Made by a program: the position numbers and the translations under genes. Shown here one piece after another: positions 24,960 through 33,810 of a DNA stretch of 64,000 nucleotides. The notes under the pieces are model-generated. The model was not told the DNA's origin, did no database searches, and saw nothing but the letters and a program-made list of their open reading frames with translations. Source of the stretch: a virus; IMG/VR virus record IMGVR_UViG_3300045012_000235, positions 60,601 to 124,600 of that record; one strand, 5' to 3'. Position 1 is the first letter of the stretch, and every line of letters begins with the position of its first letter.

Positions 24960-25552
24960 ACGATCGACAATTCGTGCTGGCGCACCTCAAGGCGTACTCG
25001 ATGAAAGTCGCAGCCCCCGGCGAGTGGTTCAAGCTCGCGTCTGGCGGCAAGTCGAAGCTTTACGTGGACGCGAAACGAACGGTTCTTAGCCGTCAGATTC
25101 ATCAGCCGCTCGCGGCACTTCTGTACGAGGAGATTCGCGCATTCGGGCACGTGGATGCTGTGGCCGGTGTCGTGCTCGGGGGCTGCCATCTGGCGAGCGT
25201 CGTCGCCACCTACGCCGCCGCGCGCAACGGCGAGCTCTCCTACAACGTCATCTTCGTGAGGAAGACCCCGAAGGATCACGGGACCGGGCACGTGGTCGAG
25301 CAAGCGTGGGCTCGGTACGGGGAGTGGGTCGTTCTCCTGGAGGACGTCCTTTCGACCGGCGCGACCGCAAAGCACGCGGTGGGCGCTCTTCGGGAGGCGG
25401 GGTTCGATGTTCGAGGGATCGTCGCGCTGCTCGATCGGCGCCCGCCGGACGCGCGCACGGATCATCTGGAGGGTGTGACACTTCGATCGGTGTACCGGCT
25501 CGAAGATCTTGAGCTGTCGAAGGACGACCTCGCGCAAGTTCAGGAGAGCTGA
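24956..25552 (+). CDS. pyrE: orotate phosphoribosyltransferase-like enzyme
   Basis: 198 residues. Motifs: FKLASGGKSKLYVDAKR (substrate loop), VLGGCHLAS, FVRKTPKDHG and the PRPP-binding loop VVLLEDVLSTGATAKHAV. This matches PyrE, which joins orotate to PRPP to give OMP in pyrimidine synthesis. With ThyX and MazG it suggests the phage boosts pyrimidine supply. ATG overlaps the HNH stop. Confidence 0.85.
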   Translation: MNDRQFVLAHLKAYSMKVAAPGEWFKLASGGKSKLYVDAKRTVLSRQIHQPLAALLYEEIRAFGHVDAVAGVVLGGCHLASVVATYAAARNGELSYNVIFVRKTPKDHGTGHVVEQAWARYGEWVVLLEDVLSTGATAKHAVGALREAGFDVRGIVALLDRRPPDARTDHLEGVTLRSVYRLEDLELSKDDLAQVQES

Positions 25553-25738
25553 ATGGACGATCACAAATGCGCCGTGTGTGGCAAGGGGATTCCCCGGCGT
25601 CCCTATCAGTCCAAGTCCGTGCGCGCCTGTTCGCCCGGCTGCGCCAAGTTGCTTGCCGTGAGCGAGCACCCCGACATCGAGACACGTTCCTCGCACTGGA
25701 AACACAAACTCACCGATGGAGGCAATCATGAAGAATGA
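25553..25738 (+). CDS. zinc-finger protein, 61 aa
   Basis: CAVCGKGIP...ACSPGCAK makes a compact four-cysteine zinc finger. It abuts the OPRT stop. Unknown. Confidence 0.5.
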   Translation: MDDHKCAVCGKGIPRRPYQSKSVRACSPGCAKLLAVSEHPDIETRSSHWKHKLTDGGNHEE

Positions 25739-25889
25739 ACCGATCCCGTACGCCGTCACCGACTTGCCCGTCCCGTACCGCGTGCGCGTTCTGACCGCGA
25801 GCGCCGAACTGCGTGCGTACGTCGTACCCAGGTCCAGTGTTGCCACCGCTGAGGAGCCGAAGTCGGAGACGCGGCTGAAGGTCGCGTGA
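25728..25889 (+). CDS. hypothetical protein, 53 aa
   Basis: ATG with GGAGG upstream, overlapping the previous gene's end. Two short strands; no recognised motif. Its stop overlaps the next GTG. Confidence 0.45.
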   Translation: MKNEPIPYAVTDLPVPYRVRVLTASAELRAYVVPRSSVATAEEPKSETRLKVA

Positions 25890-26080
25890 CCGAGGTCACC
25901 AACGCAGAAATCGCTCGCACGATCGCAGAGGCTGCCCGCTGCGACGTGCGGACGGCGCACAAGGCGCTGGAGCATGGGTACATGACGATCCGAAAGACCG
26001 AAGTGCGCGACCGGGTGGCGTTCGCGATTCGCAGACACCAAGGTCTCGTGGCCAAGTACAGCAAGGAGCATTATCCATGA
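25886..26080 (+). CDS. small helix-turn-helix protein, 64 aa
   Basis: GTG overlaps the upstream stop. ARTIAEAARCDVRTAHKALEHG followed by VRDRVAFAI looks like a LacI/MerR-style HTH. DNA binding is inferred. Confidence 0.55.
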   Translation: MTEVTNAEIARTIAEAARCDVRTAHKALEHGYMTIRKTEVRDRVAFAIRRHQGLVAKYSKEHYP

Positions 26081-26373
26081 GCATCAAGCCAGGGAACCTC
26101 GTCTTCAAGTCTGGGGCCGGCGGGACGCCGAAAGGAGCCTCCATACCCGACGCAGCCGGAGACATCATCTTCATGCACGCCGACAAGGAGTGGATGCGGA
26201 TCAAGGAGAACGGTTCGGTGATTATCCGCGACGCGGTCTTGTTCAATGATGCCGATGCGTACAAGCGTTTCAAGGCATGGCTCCTGGAGGCTACCGTTTG
26301 CTTCGAGGAGAAGACGGAAAATAAGGCGATTGACGCGGTCATCAGCGCGCAGGCGGGAAAGAATTTGTCGTGA
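26077..26373 (+). CDS. hypothetical protein, 98 aa
   Basis: ATG overlaps the previous stop and its stop overlaps the ATPase GTG. Beta-rich middle (DIIFMHADKEWMRIKENGSV) resembles small phage proteins of unknown role. Confidence 0.5.
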   Translation: MSIKPGNLVFKSGAGGTPKGASIPDAAGDIIFMHADKEWMRIKENGSVIIRDAVLFNDADAYKRFKAWLLEATVCFEEKTENKAIDAVISAQAGKNLS

Positions 26374-28142
26374 AGCTGCGACTTTCTCCCGACGTCACGC
26401 TCCCGACGGATGCCGTCACGCAAACGTTCGCCGTGCTCGGCAAGCGTGGCTCGGGCAAAACGAACACCGCCAGCGTGCTCGCCGAGCAGCTCATCGAGGC
26501 AGGGCTCCCCGTCGTGTACGTGGATCCCATCGGAGTGACGTGGGGGCTCCGGCACTCGCGCGACGGCAAGTCGCCGGGGCTGCCTGTCATCATCCTTGGT
26601 GGTGAGCACGCAGACGTACCGCTCGAGGAGACGGGCGGCGCGGTCATCGCCGACTTTGTGATTGAGCACCGGCAACCGGTGGTGCTCGACCTCGGTCTCT
26701 TCTCGAAGGGCGCGCAGCGGCGGTTCATGGTGGATTTCGCAGAGCGGCTCTACTTGAAGAACCGCGATGCGCTGCACGTCATGCTCGACGAATGCGACAC
26801 TTTTGTGCCCCAGCGCATCGACCACGGTGGAGAGCGACTCGTGGGCGCCATCAACGATCTCGTGAGAAAGGGTCGCGCGCGTGGGCTCGGCGTCACGCTC
26901 ATTAGTCAGCGGCCGGCACTCGTCTCGAAGGATGTTCTCACGCAGGTTGAGACACTCATTGCACATCGGATGACCGGACCGCAGGATCGCGACGCCATCG
27001 AGCGGTGGATCGAGCACAACGCCGATCGAGACGGTACCGATGTGTTGGCATCGCTTCAGACGCTTGGTGACGGGGACGCGTGGGTCTGGAGCCCGAGCTG
27101 GCTCAAGAAGATGGTCCGCACGCACATCAACCTGCGAGAGACGTTCGACTCGTCGGCGACGCCGAAGGCGGGTGCTCGAGTGACCGCGCCAAAGCACGCG
27201 GCCGAGGTGGACCTGGGCGAGCTCCGTGACAAGCTCGCGGCGACCATCGAGAAGGCGAAGGCCGACGATCCGAGGGTGCTACGGGGACGTGTTCAGGAAT
27301 TGGAGAAGCAGTTGAAGCGCGCGTTCGCCGCTAGCGAGGCGCCAGCCTTCTCCAAGACCGTGGAGGTCCCGATACTGTCGAAAGAGCAGGTGAGGCTGCT
27401 AGAAGACCTGCGCGGTGAAGTGGTAGGAATCCGCGCAGGTGCCATCGTCAAGCTCGACGATCGAGTCAGCGAGATGGTTCGGTTCTACGGAGACCTCAAG
27501 ACCGGTATGCTGGAGATGGCCGATCGGGTGGAAAAGCTGGTCGCGAAGCTCAGCGTCGAGGGGCACGTCGTCAACGCCTACGACCTCCGGTGGAGCAAGA
27601 AGAATCGGAAGGATCTCAAACCGCCACCGGCAGTAACTAACGGTGCAGCACATCGCCCGGTTGCCGCCGGGTCCGGCGAGCCGATGTCCGGAGGTCGCCG
27701 CCGCATTCTGCTCGCGCTTGCGCGCCACGGGGCATGCAGCAAGGGCAAGCTCGCCGTCCTGACGCGCTACGCCTCCAATGGCGGAGGGTTCAACAACAAC
27801 CTGAGTGCGCTCCGGACGGCGGGTCATATCGCTGGCAACGACCCGCTCGAGATCACCGACGACGGTTTCCGTGTGCTCGGTCGCTTTGATCCGTTGCCCG
27901 AGGATGCCGACGCTCTTTTCACGGAATGGATGCAGCACCCCGAACTGAATAGGTCGCACCGTGAAATCATGCGGACGCTCAAGGGATCGCTTGCGCCCAT
28001 GACAAAGGAAGAAATCGCCAGGCTCTGCGATCCGCCGTACGAGCCGGGAGGCGGCGGTTTCAACAACGCGCTCTCGCGCCTCCGCACGCTCGGCGTCATC
28101 GAGGGCAAGGGCGACATTCGGCTTGCGGAGCAGCTCCGATGA
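26370..28142 (+). CDS. HerA/DUF87-type ATPase with duplicated C-terminal winged helix
   Basis: 590 residues. P-loop VLGKRGSGKTNTAS (about 22-35), DPIGVTWG after the second strand, Walker B VMLDECDTFV, and an ISQRP arginine-finger region as in HerA/FtsK ATPases. The tail holds two repeats containing GGGFNNxLSxLRTxGxI, apparently paired winged helices. HerA-fold ATPases pump or remodel DNA, and some tailless viruses use them for genome packaging. With no terminase visible, such a role is possible but unproven; a recombination role is equally likely. Confidence 0.75.
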   Translation: MKLRLSPDVTLPTDAVTQTFAVLGKRGSGKTNTASVLAEQLIEAGLPVVYVDPIGVTWGLRHSRDGKSPGLPVIILGGEHADVPLEETGGAVIADFVIEHRQPVVLDLGLFSKGAQRRFMVDFAERLYLKNRDALHVMLDECDTFVPQRIDHGGERLVGAINDLVRKGRARGLGVTLISQRPALVSKDVLTQVETLIAHRMTGPQDRDAIERWIEHNADRDGTDVLASLQTLGDGDAWVWSPSWLKKMVRTHINLRETFDSSATPKAGARVTAPKHAAEVDLGELRDKLAATIEKAKADDPRVLRGRVQELEKQLKRAFAASEAPAFSKTVEVPILSKEQVRLLEDLRGEVVGIRAGAIVKLDDRVSEMVRFYGDLKTGMLEMADRVEKLVAKLSVEGHVVNAYDLRWSKKNRKDLKPPPAVTNGAAHRPVAAGSGEPMSGGRRRILLALARHGACSKGKLAVLTRYASNGGGFNNNLSALRTAGHIAGNDPLEITDDGFRVLGRFDPLPEDADALFTEWMQHPELNRSHREIMRTLKGSLAPMTKEEIARLCDPPYEPGGGGFNNALSRLRTLGVIEGKGDIRLAEQLR

Positions 28143-28480
28143 CAGCGGAGAAGATCTGTTCTCGGTGTGGACGCGCCTGGACTCTGCATCGTGAGGACGA
28201 GGTTGTGGTGTCTTGCCAGCTCGCTCGGCTCCGGGCCGATCTCCTGGCTGCCACCCAGTTTCAGTTCTTCGGAGCTGGAGGTCGTCGCGGAGACTACGTC
28301 CTCGTCTGCTTCAACGACGAAGAGGAGGATCGCCCCTGGGAGATCCAGGTCTTCACGTGCGAGAAGTCGAGCCCGTTCGGGAGCGATTTGAAGACTTTCA
28401 GGACTCAGAGCGAGGCGACCAACGAAGCGTTGCTGTTGGCCGCGAGGCTGACGAAGCCTCGCGACGGGGGCCGGCGATGA
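28139..28480 (+). CDS. hypothetical protein, 113 aa
   Basis: ATG overlaps the ATPase stop. N-terminal CSRCGRAWTLHRED and a later C suggest a half zinc ribbon; the rest is beta-rich. Unknown. Confidence 0.5.
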   Translation: MTAEKICSRCGRAWTLHREDEVVVSCQLARLRADLLAATQFQFFGAGGRRGDYVLVCFNDEEEDRPWEIQVFTCEKSSPFGSDLKTFRTQSEATNEALLLAARLTKPRDGGRR

Positions 28481-29244
28481 CGGAGAACATTTTCAATATC
28501 GGGATGATCGAAGTCGTTCGTCCGGAGGGACTCTTCGGGGGTGAGCGATGGGTTCAGCTTCGGTGCCACTACGCCGGTGATGGTAGTCCGCTTCTTGTGC
28601 AGATGCCGGAGAGGGCGTGGATGGGGGTGCTTGAGGCAGAACCGAGGACCCACTGCACGCTCGAAAACTGCGGACACATGCGGCAGCTCGACGCGATCGT
28701 CGACCTGCTCGGGATACACCGAGGCGGGATCTCGGTGCTCGATGAGCTCCGCAAGCGGTTGGAGTTTTGGGAGAAGCTCGAGACTGAGTGGACCGACGTC
28801 GGAGATGAATGGACCTACGCCATCAGGGAGGCGTTCCCGACACGCAGCGAATCGCACGACGAGTACGGTGTCGCGATGCAGATGGTGGGTCACAGGCACT
28901 CGAAGGGTAAGCTGGTCGCGCTCGTGAACTGGCTGCTCGTGCGGCTCAAGGACGAGGCGAGTCTTCGCGTTCAGGTGGACGAGCTGACGGCGCAGCGGGA
29001 TGCGTTCGGGCAGAAGGCACACCAGCTTCAGGAACGCGCGAAGGAACTGGAGGCGGTTGTCGGACCCGCGCAAGGGATTGCACGTAACGCGGCCGGTTCG
29101 GTGGTCTTATCGGCCACGGTGTACGCGCGCCTCCTGCGCCGGTTCAAGGGGGAGTGGAGCTACGACGAAAAAGAAACGCTGGACAGTCTGGCGGACAATG
29201 GGTGGTGCGCAGAGCGTGAGAGAGAACAGCTGGAGGAGGACTAA
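28477..29244 (+). CDS. hypothetical protein with coiled-coil, 255 aa
   Basis: ATG overlaps the upstream stop. The N-terminal 90 residues include CTLENCGHMRQLDAI; residues about 165-205 form a coiled coil (LRVQVDELTAQRDAFGQKA). No family recognised. Confidence 0.55.
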   Translation: MTENIFNIGMIEVVRPEGLFGGERWVQLRCHYAGDGSPLLVQMPERAWMGVLEAEPRTHCTLENCGHMRQLDAIVDLLGIHRGGISVLDELRKRLEFWEKLETEWTDVGDEWTYAIREAFPTRSESHDEYGVAMQMVGHRHSKGKLVALVNWLLVRLKDEASLRVQVDELTAQRDAFGQKAHQLQERAKELEAVVGPAQGIARNAAGSVVLSATVYARLLRRFKGEWSYDEKETLDSLADNGWCAEREREQLEED

Positions 29245-30132
29245 ATGGCGTACGAAGCGAAGATCATCCTGGACAGCGTGGGGCCGAACGGTGCACGGCT
29301 GACGACGTTCGAGCTCGAGTACCCACGCATCGTACATTCCGAGTTACTCACGCACCGAATGTTTTCGCGCAATAGCGCCTCCTCCCGCGCGATCCCGACC
29401 GAGAAGCTCCTCGGCCGGATCGAAGAGGATCCGATGCTGCCGGTTTGGTGGGGGAAAAATCAGGCAGGGATGGCTGCTCGCGAAAGCTTGGAAGGAGATG
29501 CGCTCGACAAAGCGAAGCGGCTCTGGCTCGAGGCCACCATGAGCGGCGTTCGATACGCGCGCGAGCTGGGTGCGGTCGGGCTGCACAAGCAGGTCGCCAA
29601 CCGACCTGCCGAACTCGGCATGTTCATCACCGTCGTTTGCACCGCGACAGAATGGGGCAATTTCTTTGGGCTTCGTGACCACGCGGCCGCGCAGCCGGAG
29701 CTGGCTTACGTCGCTCATCAAGCGCATCGTCTCTATCGGGAGAGCCAACCAAGAGAGCTCAAATCGAGACAGTGGCACTTGCCGTACGTGACCGGATTCG
29801 ACGAAGAAGCTCTGCTCGCGTCGGATCACGGCGAGGACGCAATGTGCTGCATCAGCATCGGTCGATGTGCTGCCGTCAGCTACCTGAACCAGGACAAGCG
29901 TGATCCGCCGGCGGACCTGGCGCGTGCCGACAAGCTCGCGGCGGCAGGCCACATGAGCCCCTTCGAGCACGTGGCGCAGGCGATTACCGAAGAGGAGTGG
30001 GTGCTTTACGGCACCGAACTCGGCGCACGTTGGGTGGATTGCGCAGTCCCGGTGGGCAACCTGTGGGGCTGGCGCCAATACCGCAAAGAGCTCAAGAACG
30101 AGCACAACTTCTCGAAGATTGGAGCCGCGTAA
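29245..30132 (+). CDS. thyX: flavin-dependent thymidylate synthase
   Basis: 295 residues. The ThyX signature RHRxxSxNxxSxR appears as LTHRMFSRNSASSRA; C-terminal HMSPFEHVAQ and a conserved WGNFFGLR region agree. ThyX methylates dUMP to dTMP using methylene-tetrahydrofolate and FAD/NADPH. Common in phages for dTTP supply. It directly abuts the upstream stop. Confidence 0.9.
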   Translation: MAYEAKIILDSVGPNGARLTTFELEYPRIVHSELLTHRMFSRNSASSRAIPTEKLLGRIEEDPMLPVWWGKNQAGMAARESLEGDALDKAKRLWLEATMSGVRYARELGAVGLHKQVANRPAELGMFITVVCTATEWGNFFGLRDHAAAQPELAYVAHQAHRLYRESQPRELKSRQWHLPYVTGFDEEALLASDHGEDAMCCISIGRCAAVSYLNQDKRDPPADLARADKLAAAGHMSPFEHVAQAITEEEWVLYGTELGARWVDCAVPVGNLWGWRQYRKELKNEHNFSKIGAA

Positions 30133-30461
30133 TGGGCGCTCATCTCATCGACGACATGTTCCAGTCCGACAAGTACCCGACGACCCCGCGGGGGAAGGTA
30201 CCGCTCAGCACCGAGGATCCGATGGCGCAGGACTTGTTGTGGGAATACGCGCAGCGTCGGCGAATGGTCGACGCGGAGTTCTCGGACGATCTGGAGGCTG
30301 CGTTGGTCGCGTCCGGATTCCCTCGTAAAGAAACCGTGTGCTTCGACTGCCAACCGAAAGCTATTGGTGCATTCCAAGCCGTCGTTGAAACCGTGCCGCT
30401 CTGCGCACGATGCCGTAAGCCGTGCATTCGTGGGCACTGGGTACAGGACGGCTCAACGTGA
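30132..30461 (+). CDS. hypothetical protein, 109 aa
   Basis: ATG directly follows the ThyX stop. C-terminal VCFDCQ...CARCRKPC indicates a zinc ribbon. Not recognised. Confidence 0.5.
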   Translation: MGAHLIDDMFQSDKYPTTPRGKVPLSTEDPMAQDLLWEYAQRRRMVDAEFSDDLEAALVASGFPRKETVCFDCQPKAIGAFQAVVETVPLCARCRKPCIRGHWVQDGST

Positions 30462-30715
30462 TCGATACCGGATGCGAGCATCCCTTCTCCGAGATCGTCG
30501 TCATCGGCGCGGACCTGACGCTCGTGCACTGGTGCACGCTCTGCGGGTCCATCCGTGACAACAACGGCGACCACGGGGCCCCGGCCGGCACATGGCGCGC
30601 ACCGGGTGGAGTCGTGCTACCGGGGTGGACGTGCTCGGCGTGCGGAGGAATGAACGGCTCTGCAAAGGAACTTTTGAAAGAGTGTCGAGGATGTGACGCT
30701 CCAAGGAGTCGATAA
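30458..30715 (+). CDS. zinc-ribbon protein, 85 aa
   Basis: GTG overlaps the upstream stop. CEH, WCTLCGS and CSACGG...CRGC give two zinc sites. Unknown function. Confidence 0.5.
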   Translation: MIDTGCEHPFSEIVVIGADLTLVHWCTLCGSIRDNNGDHGAPAGTWRAPGGVVLPGWTCSACGGMNGSAKELLKECRGCDAPRSR

Positions 30716-31308
30716 TGCCGCCGCCATGTGAGATTGTATGTCAACTATGCGGAGTAAAATTTGTAGACTACCTCAGCAATAATCGAAAATTCTGTTCGCG
30801 TCGTTGTCAGTGGAAATCTCAACCCCAGAAACACGGGCACGCAACGAGAGATGCGACGTCTTCCGAGTATTCTTCATGGGAAAACATGATTGCTCGCTGC
30901 TTTCAGAAGAATAGTCCGTGGTACGCGTACTACGGTGAGCAAGGCATCACGGTGTGCGAGAGATGGCTGTCTGCCGAAAACTTCCTCGCGGATATGGGAC
31001 CAAAGCCGACTCCAAAGCACACACTTGATCGTTTTCCGAATCGTCACGGAAATTACGAACCGGGCAACGTTCGGTGGGCGACGCGAGCTGAGCAGGCCGA
31101 GAACAGAGACGAGACGCGCATGTTTACGCATAACGGGATCACCGACACGTTACACGGGTGGGCCAAACGCCTTAGCCTCAAGCCAAGCGCTCTCGATGCG
31201 CGCATCCGCAGAGGTTGGTCTATGGAACGTGCGTTTACATCTGCAAGTGTACCCAGTGAGACACACCCGTTGACAGGTGGTAGTGTATGTGAAAAGAAAT
31301 CTCTCTGA
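30715..31308 (+). CDS. HNH-family homing-type endonuclease with zinc ribbon
   Basis: 197 residues. N-terminal CQLCGVKF...FCSRRCQ ribbon, then the familiar phage core WENMIARCF...YYGEQGITVCERW...FLADMGPKP...LDRFPN...YEPGNVRWATRAEQAENR. The local GC is clearly lower than on either side. Such genes usually spread by cutting alleles that lack them. Confidence 0.75.
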   Translation: MPPPCEIVCQLCGVKFVDYLSNNRKFCSRRCQWKSQPQKHGHATRDATSSEYSSWENMIARCFQKNSPWYAYYGEQGITVCERWLSAENFLADMGPKPTPKHTLDRFPNRHGNYEPGNVRWATRAEQAENRDETRMFTHNGITDTLHGWAKRLSLKPSALDARIRRGWSMERAFTSASVPSETHPLTGGSVCEKKSL

Positions 31309-31317
31309 GGAGGATCC

Positions 31318-31572
31318 ATGAACGAGAAAGAGATGTGGCTGAATCTCGTGTGTGCGGGCGCGGCCGGCTACGAGGTGCCCGCCGACTTCGACGGCGACTA
31401 CGACGACCTCATCAACGACATTGCCGACGTCGCCGAGGGGTTCGCCGACGAGATGCTTGATCGGTTCGAGGAGAAGTTCGGTCCCATCCAGGCAAACGGT
31501 GAACGCGAGCGCCCCAAGCGCGAGCGCAGCAGAGGCAAAGGGCGACGAGCAAAGCCGACGGCGGAGGACTGA
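31318..31572 (+). CDS. acidic/basic hypothetical protein, 84 aa
   Basis: ATG with GAGGAGG upstream. An acidic N-terminal half (DFDGDYDDLINDIADVAEG) and a very basic tail (RERPKRERSRGKGRR). Probably small and partly disordered. Confidence 0.5.
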   Translation: MNEKEMWLNLVCAGAAGYEVPADFDGDYDDLINDIADVAEGFADEMLDRFEEKFGPIQANGERERPKRERSRGKGRRAKPTAED

Positions 31573-31823
31573 TGAGCACGCGACTCACCGATGCTGAGCT
31601 CGCGGCGTTTGTCTCGAGCGTTCGCGTCGCCAGCGACTACCCTCACCAGGACTTTGGAGATGTGGGATTTGTCTTCGAGGACCTTGAGGAACACCTCGTT
31701 CTCGAAGAGCTGATTTCCGCGCGCAAGGTCATCTCAGTGGCGCGACGCCATCGCGATCTTCCTTCCATAGGGGATGCCTTGCGCGGGTACGATGCGCTGT
31801 TTTCGGGATCGGCCGATGAGTAA
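31572..31823 (+). CDS. hypothetical protein, 83 aa
   Basis: ATG overlaps the preceding stop by one base. Helical, acidic. No motif. Confidence 0.5.
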   Translation: MSTRLTDAELAAFVSSVRVASDYPHQDFGDVGFVFEDLEEHLVLEELISARKVISVARRHRDLPSIGDALRGYDALFSGSADE

Positions 31824-32079
31824 CCCCGTTCCAGACTGGCTTGTGGTCGGGGCTCTTGTCACGCTGCCCGATCTCGACAATCGCACGTCCAAGCACGGGA
31901 ACCGCTACCGCGTCGTCCACGTCAAGCCGTCGGAGCTCGTGGCGACCGGCATCGAGGTAGGTGTGCAGCCGGTCGACGCGCCGGAGTACAAGCAGCCCAA
32001 GTGCGTCAGCATGAACCATTGCGAGCGGTTGGAATCAGTCAGCGCTTCCGATCGGCCTCTTCCGAGGTTCTTGGCATGA
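31816..32079 (+). CDS. hypothetical protein, 87 aa
   Basis: ATG overlaps the upstream gene. Beta-rich (GNRYRVVHVKPSELVATGIEV), like an SH3- or KOW-type barrel; unproven. Confidence 0.5.
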   Translation: MSNPVPDWLVVGALVTLPDLDNRTSKHGNRYRVVHVKPSELVATGIEVGVQPVDAPEYKQPKCVSMNHCERLESVSASDRPLPRFLA

Positions 32080-32324
32080 GTGAGGAGATCGTCGCCCAAG
32101 GCAAGGCGTTCCTGGTGGGTGTGCAGTTCGTCAAACGCGATCCGTCGTCCGCTAACATCGCGCAGGCGTATCTCAAGCTCCAGGACGACGCGGACGGCCA
32201 TCCGTTCAAGGTGGCTGTGTCCGCCGAGGACGCGCACAAGTTCTCAAAGTACCTAGAACGGTTCGAGGGTGAGGACTACGCGGACGTCGAGATCACATTC
32301 ACGATCCGGAAGGATGAGACATGA
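32076..32324 (+). CDS. hypothetical protein, 82 aa
   Basis: ATG overlaps the upstream stop. Single-domain alternating strands and helix; acidic. Unknown. Confidence 0.5.
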   Translation: MSEEIVAQGKAFLVGVQFVKRDPSSANIAQAYLKLQDDADGHPFKVAVSAEDAHKFSKYLERFEGEDYADVEITFTIRKDET

Positions 32325-32554
32325 GTATTCAGTTTGAGTGTCCAACGTGCGGCGCCAGGCACGCACGCGGTTTTGTCAACGGAGTGGATGTTTTCCGGTG
32401 TCTTCGGTGTGGCTACTCTGGTTACGGCCACCACACCGACCCAGAGATTGATGCTGCCGTGCAGGCGGAGCATGTCGAGATCAATGCGCTTCATCGAGCA
32501 CTTGGCATTCCCGAAGTTCCTCAAGGCGTCGACCCGCTCAACGGGCCAGGGTAA
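32321..32554 (+). CDS. zinc-ribbon protein, 77 aa
   Basis: CPTCGARH...CLRCGYSG is a clear zinc ribbon, followed by a helical tail. Coupled start. Possibly a transcription or replication adaptor; no proof. Confidence 0.55.
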   Translation: MSIQFECPTCGARHARGFVNGVDVFRCLRCGYSGYGHHTDPEIDAAVQAEHVEINALHRALGIPEVPQGVDPLNGPG

Positions 32555-32565
32555 GAGGATCGATC

Positions 32566-32892
32566 ATGGACGTAGTTCAAAAAGTGAAAGACCTGTCGAA
32601 CCTCGCGTACGACGAGAACACGTCGAAGCACGAGCGGCTTCAGGCTGCCATCGCGGCGCTTCGGCTCGTCGATCGGTTCGTGCTCGGCAAAAGCAAAAAG
32701 AAGATCGACGTGGCGACCGACATCGTCAACACCGTCGTCGGCAAGATCATGAACCCCGACTTCATGGAGGGGGTCGCGAGCGGTGTCGACAAGTTCGCGG
32801 ACAGCGTCGATCGGATCTTCGGAAGCGCAAAGAGAGTGTCCGATCGCCTCTCGCAGGGCGGTCGAAAGAGCAGCAAGCGGAAGTACAAATGA
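32566..32892 (+). CDS. helical hypothetical protein, 108 aa
   Basis: ATG with AAGAGGATC upstream. All-helical, basic C-terminal tail (KSSKRKYK). The N-terminal AYDENTSKHERLQAAIAALRLVD recalls helical regions of phage DUFs but is not diagnostic. Confidence 0.5.
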   Translation: MDVVQKVKDLSNLAYDENTSKHERLQAAIAALRLVDRFVLGKSKKKIDVATDIVNTVVGKIMNPDFMEGVASGVDKFADSVDRIFGSAKRVSDRLSQGGRKSSKRKYK

Positions 32893-33140
32893 CCATCTGG
32901 GACGACGCCCGGGTCGAGCTCGCGCAGAAGACGCGCGCCCAGATCGAGGAGGAGACCGCGACCAAGTGGGCTGCGCGGGCGGCCGCCGCGCACGAGCGCT
33001 ATCAGCAGACCGGCAACGTGCAGTGGCTCCGCGATTTCGAGGACTACCTCCACGAGGCGATCGAGCATGCTGCGTTCGCCGACGATACGGGAGCGGTGCT
33101 GCAGTCCTTGCGGGCGTGGGCGCGTAATTCATACGGCTAG
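32889..33140 (+). CDS. helical hypothetical protein, 83 aa
   Basis: ATG overlaps the upstream stop. Entirely helical, ending YG. Its stop overlaps the convergent gene by four bases. Confidence 0.5.
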   Translation: MTIWDDARVELAQKTRAQIEEETATKWAARAAAAHERYQQTGNVQWLRDFEDYLHEAIEHAAFADDTGAVLQSLRAWARNSYG

Positions 33141-33325
33141 TCGGCTTCTCCGTCTTCTCCAGACGCACCGCCAAAGAAGTGGTTGGATCGCTCCAGCTCG
33201 GCTAGCGCGGTTAGCTCGGCCAGCGCTGCATCTAGGCGTTTCACCAGATCGACGATGCGCGTCTCGAGCACAGAGCGGCTGATGCCGTGGAAGTCGAGGT
33301 ACTCGGTACGTTCGGCGGGAGTCAT
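33137..33325 (-). CDS. coiled-coil hypothetical protein, 62 aa
   Basis: ATG with GGAAGGAGC upstream. Central heptad-like stretch LVKRLDAALAELTALAELE. Unknown. Confidence 0.45.
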   Translation of the reverse strand: MTPAERTEYLDFHGISRSVLETRIVDLVKRLDAALAELTALAELERSNHFFGGASGEDGEAD

Positions 33326-33810
33326 TCTCGGTGCTCCTTCCTCCACGCTTCCATCGCGTCGGCGATGCCGCGCGCCTCGGCGGCCTTCTCAGGCTTCTCG
33401 CCCCCGTGCTTCGCGGCCCACGCGCGAACGAACGCCGGGGCGGTCGGGTCACGCGCGAGGAGCGTGAACATCGGTTCGTCGGCTTCGGCTTTGTCGTAGC
33501 AGGAGAACTGGCTCGGGTTGTTCTTGGTACCCACGGCCCACGGCCGGTCAATAGGCTCGAAGCCGACGATGCCGGTGCCGGTTGTTGACTGGGCCTTCTG
33601 GTCCATGAGCCGCGCGCAATCGGCGCACGCGGGGGTCCGGGTCCGGTCCGGCCAGACGATCCGGCCAGTGGCGGTGGCGCCGCACGCCTCGCCCGTGGCC
33701 GGTATGATGATACGGCACGCAACGGCTCCCGCCGGCGCCTGGGGGTGGACGGTGGGTGCAGCCGTAGTTTCCTGCGTCTGCTCGGCGTTCGTGAGTCCGA
33801 CGGGGTTCAT
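33322..33810 (-). CDS. hypothetical protein, 162 aa
   Basis: ATG chosen at the overlap with the next gene. Contains CGATATGR...CADCARL, perhaps a zinc site, and a C-terminal helix. Not recognised. Confidence 0.5.
   Translation of the reverse strand: MNPVGLTNAEQTQETTAAPTVHPQAPAGAVACRIIIPATGEACGATATGRIVWPDRTRTPACADCARLMDQKAQSTTGTGIVGFEPIDRPWAVGTKNNPSQFSCYDKAEADEPMFTLLARDPTAPAFVRAWAAKHGGEKPEKAAEARGIADAMEAWRKEHRE

Noticed and set aside
26370-28142. Calling the HerA-like ATPase a terminase.
   Set aside because: Its motifs (ISQRP, DPIG after the P-loop strand) fit HerA/FtsK ATPases and there is no nuclease domain; a packaging role is left as a hypothesis only.
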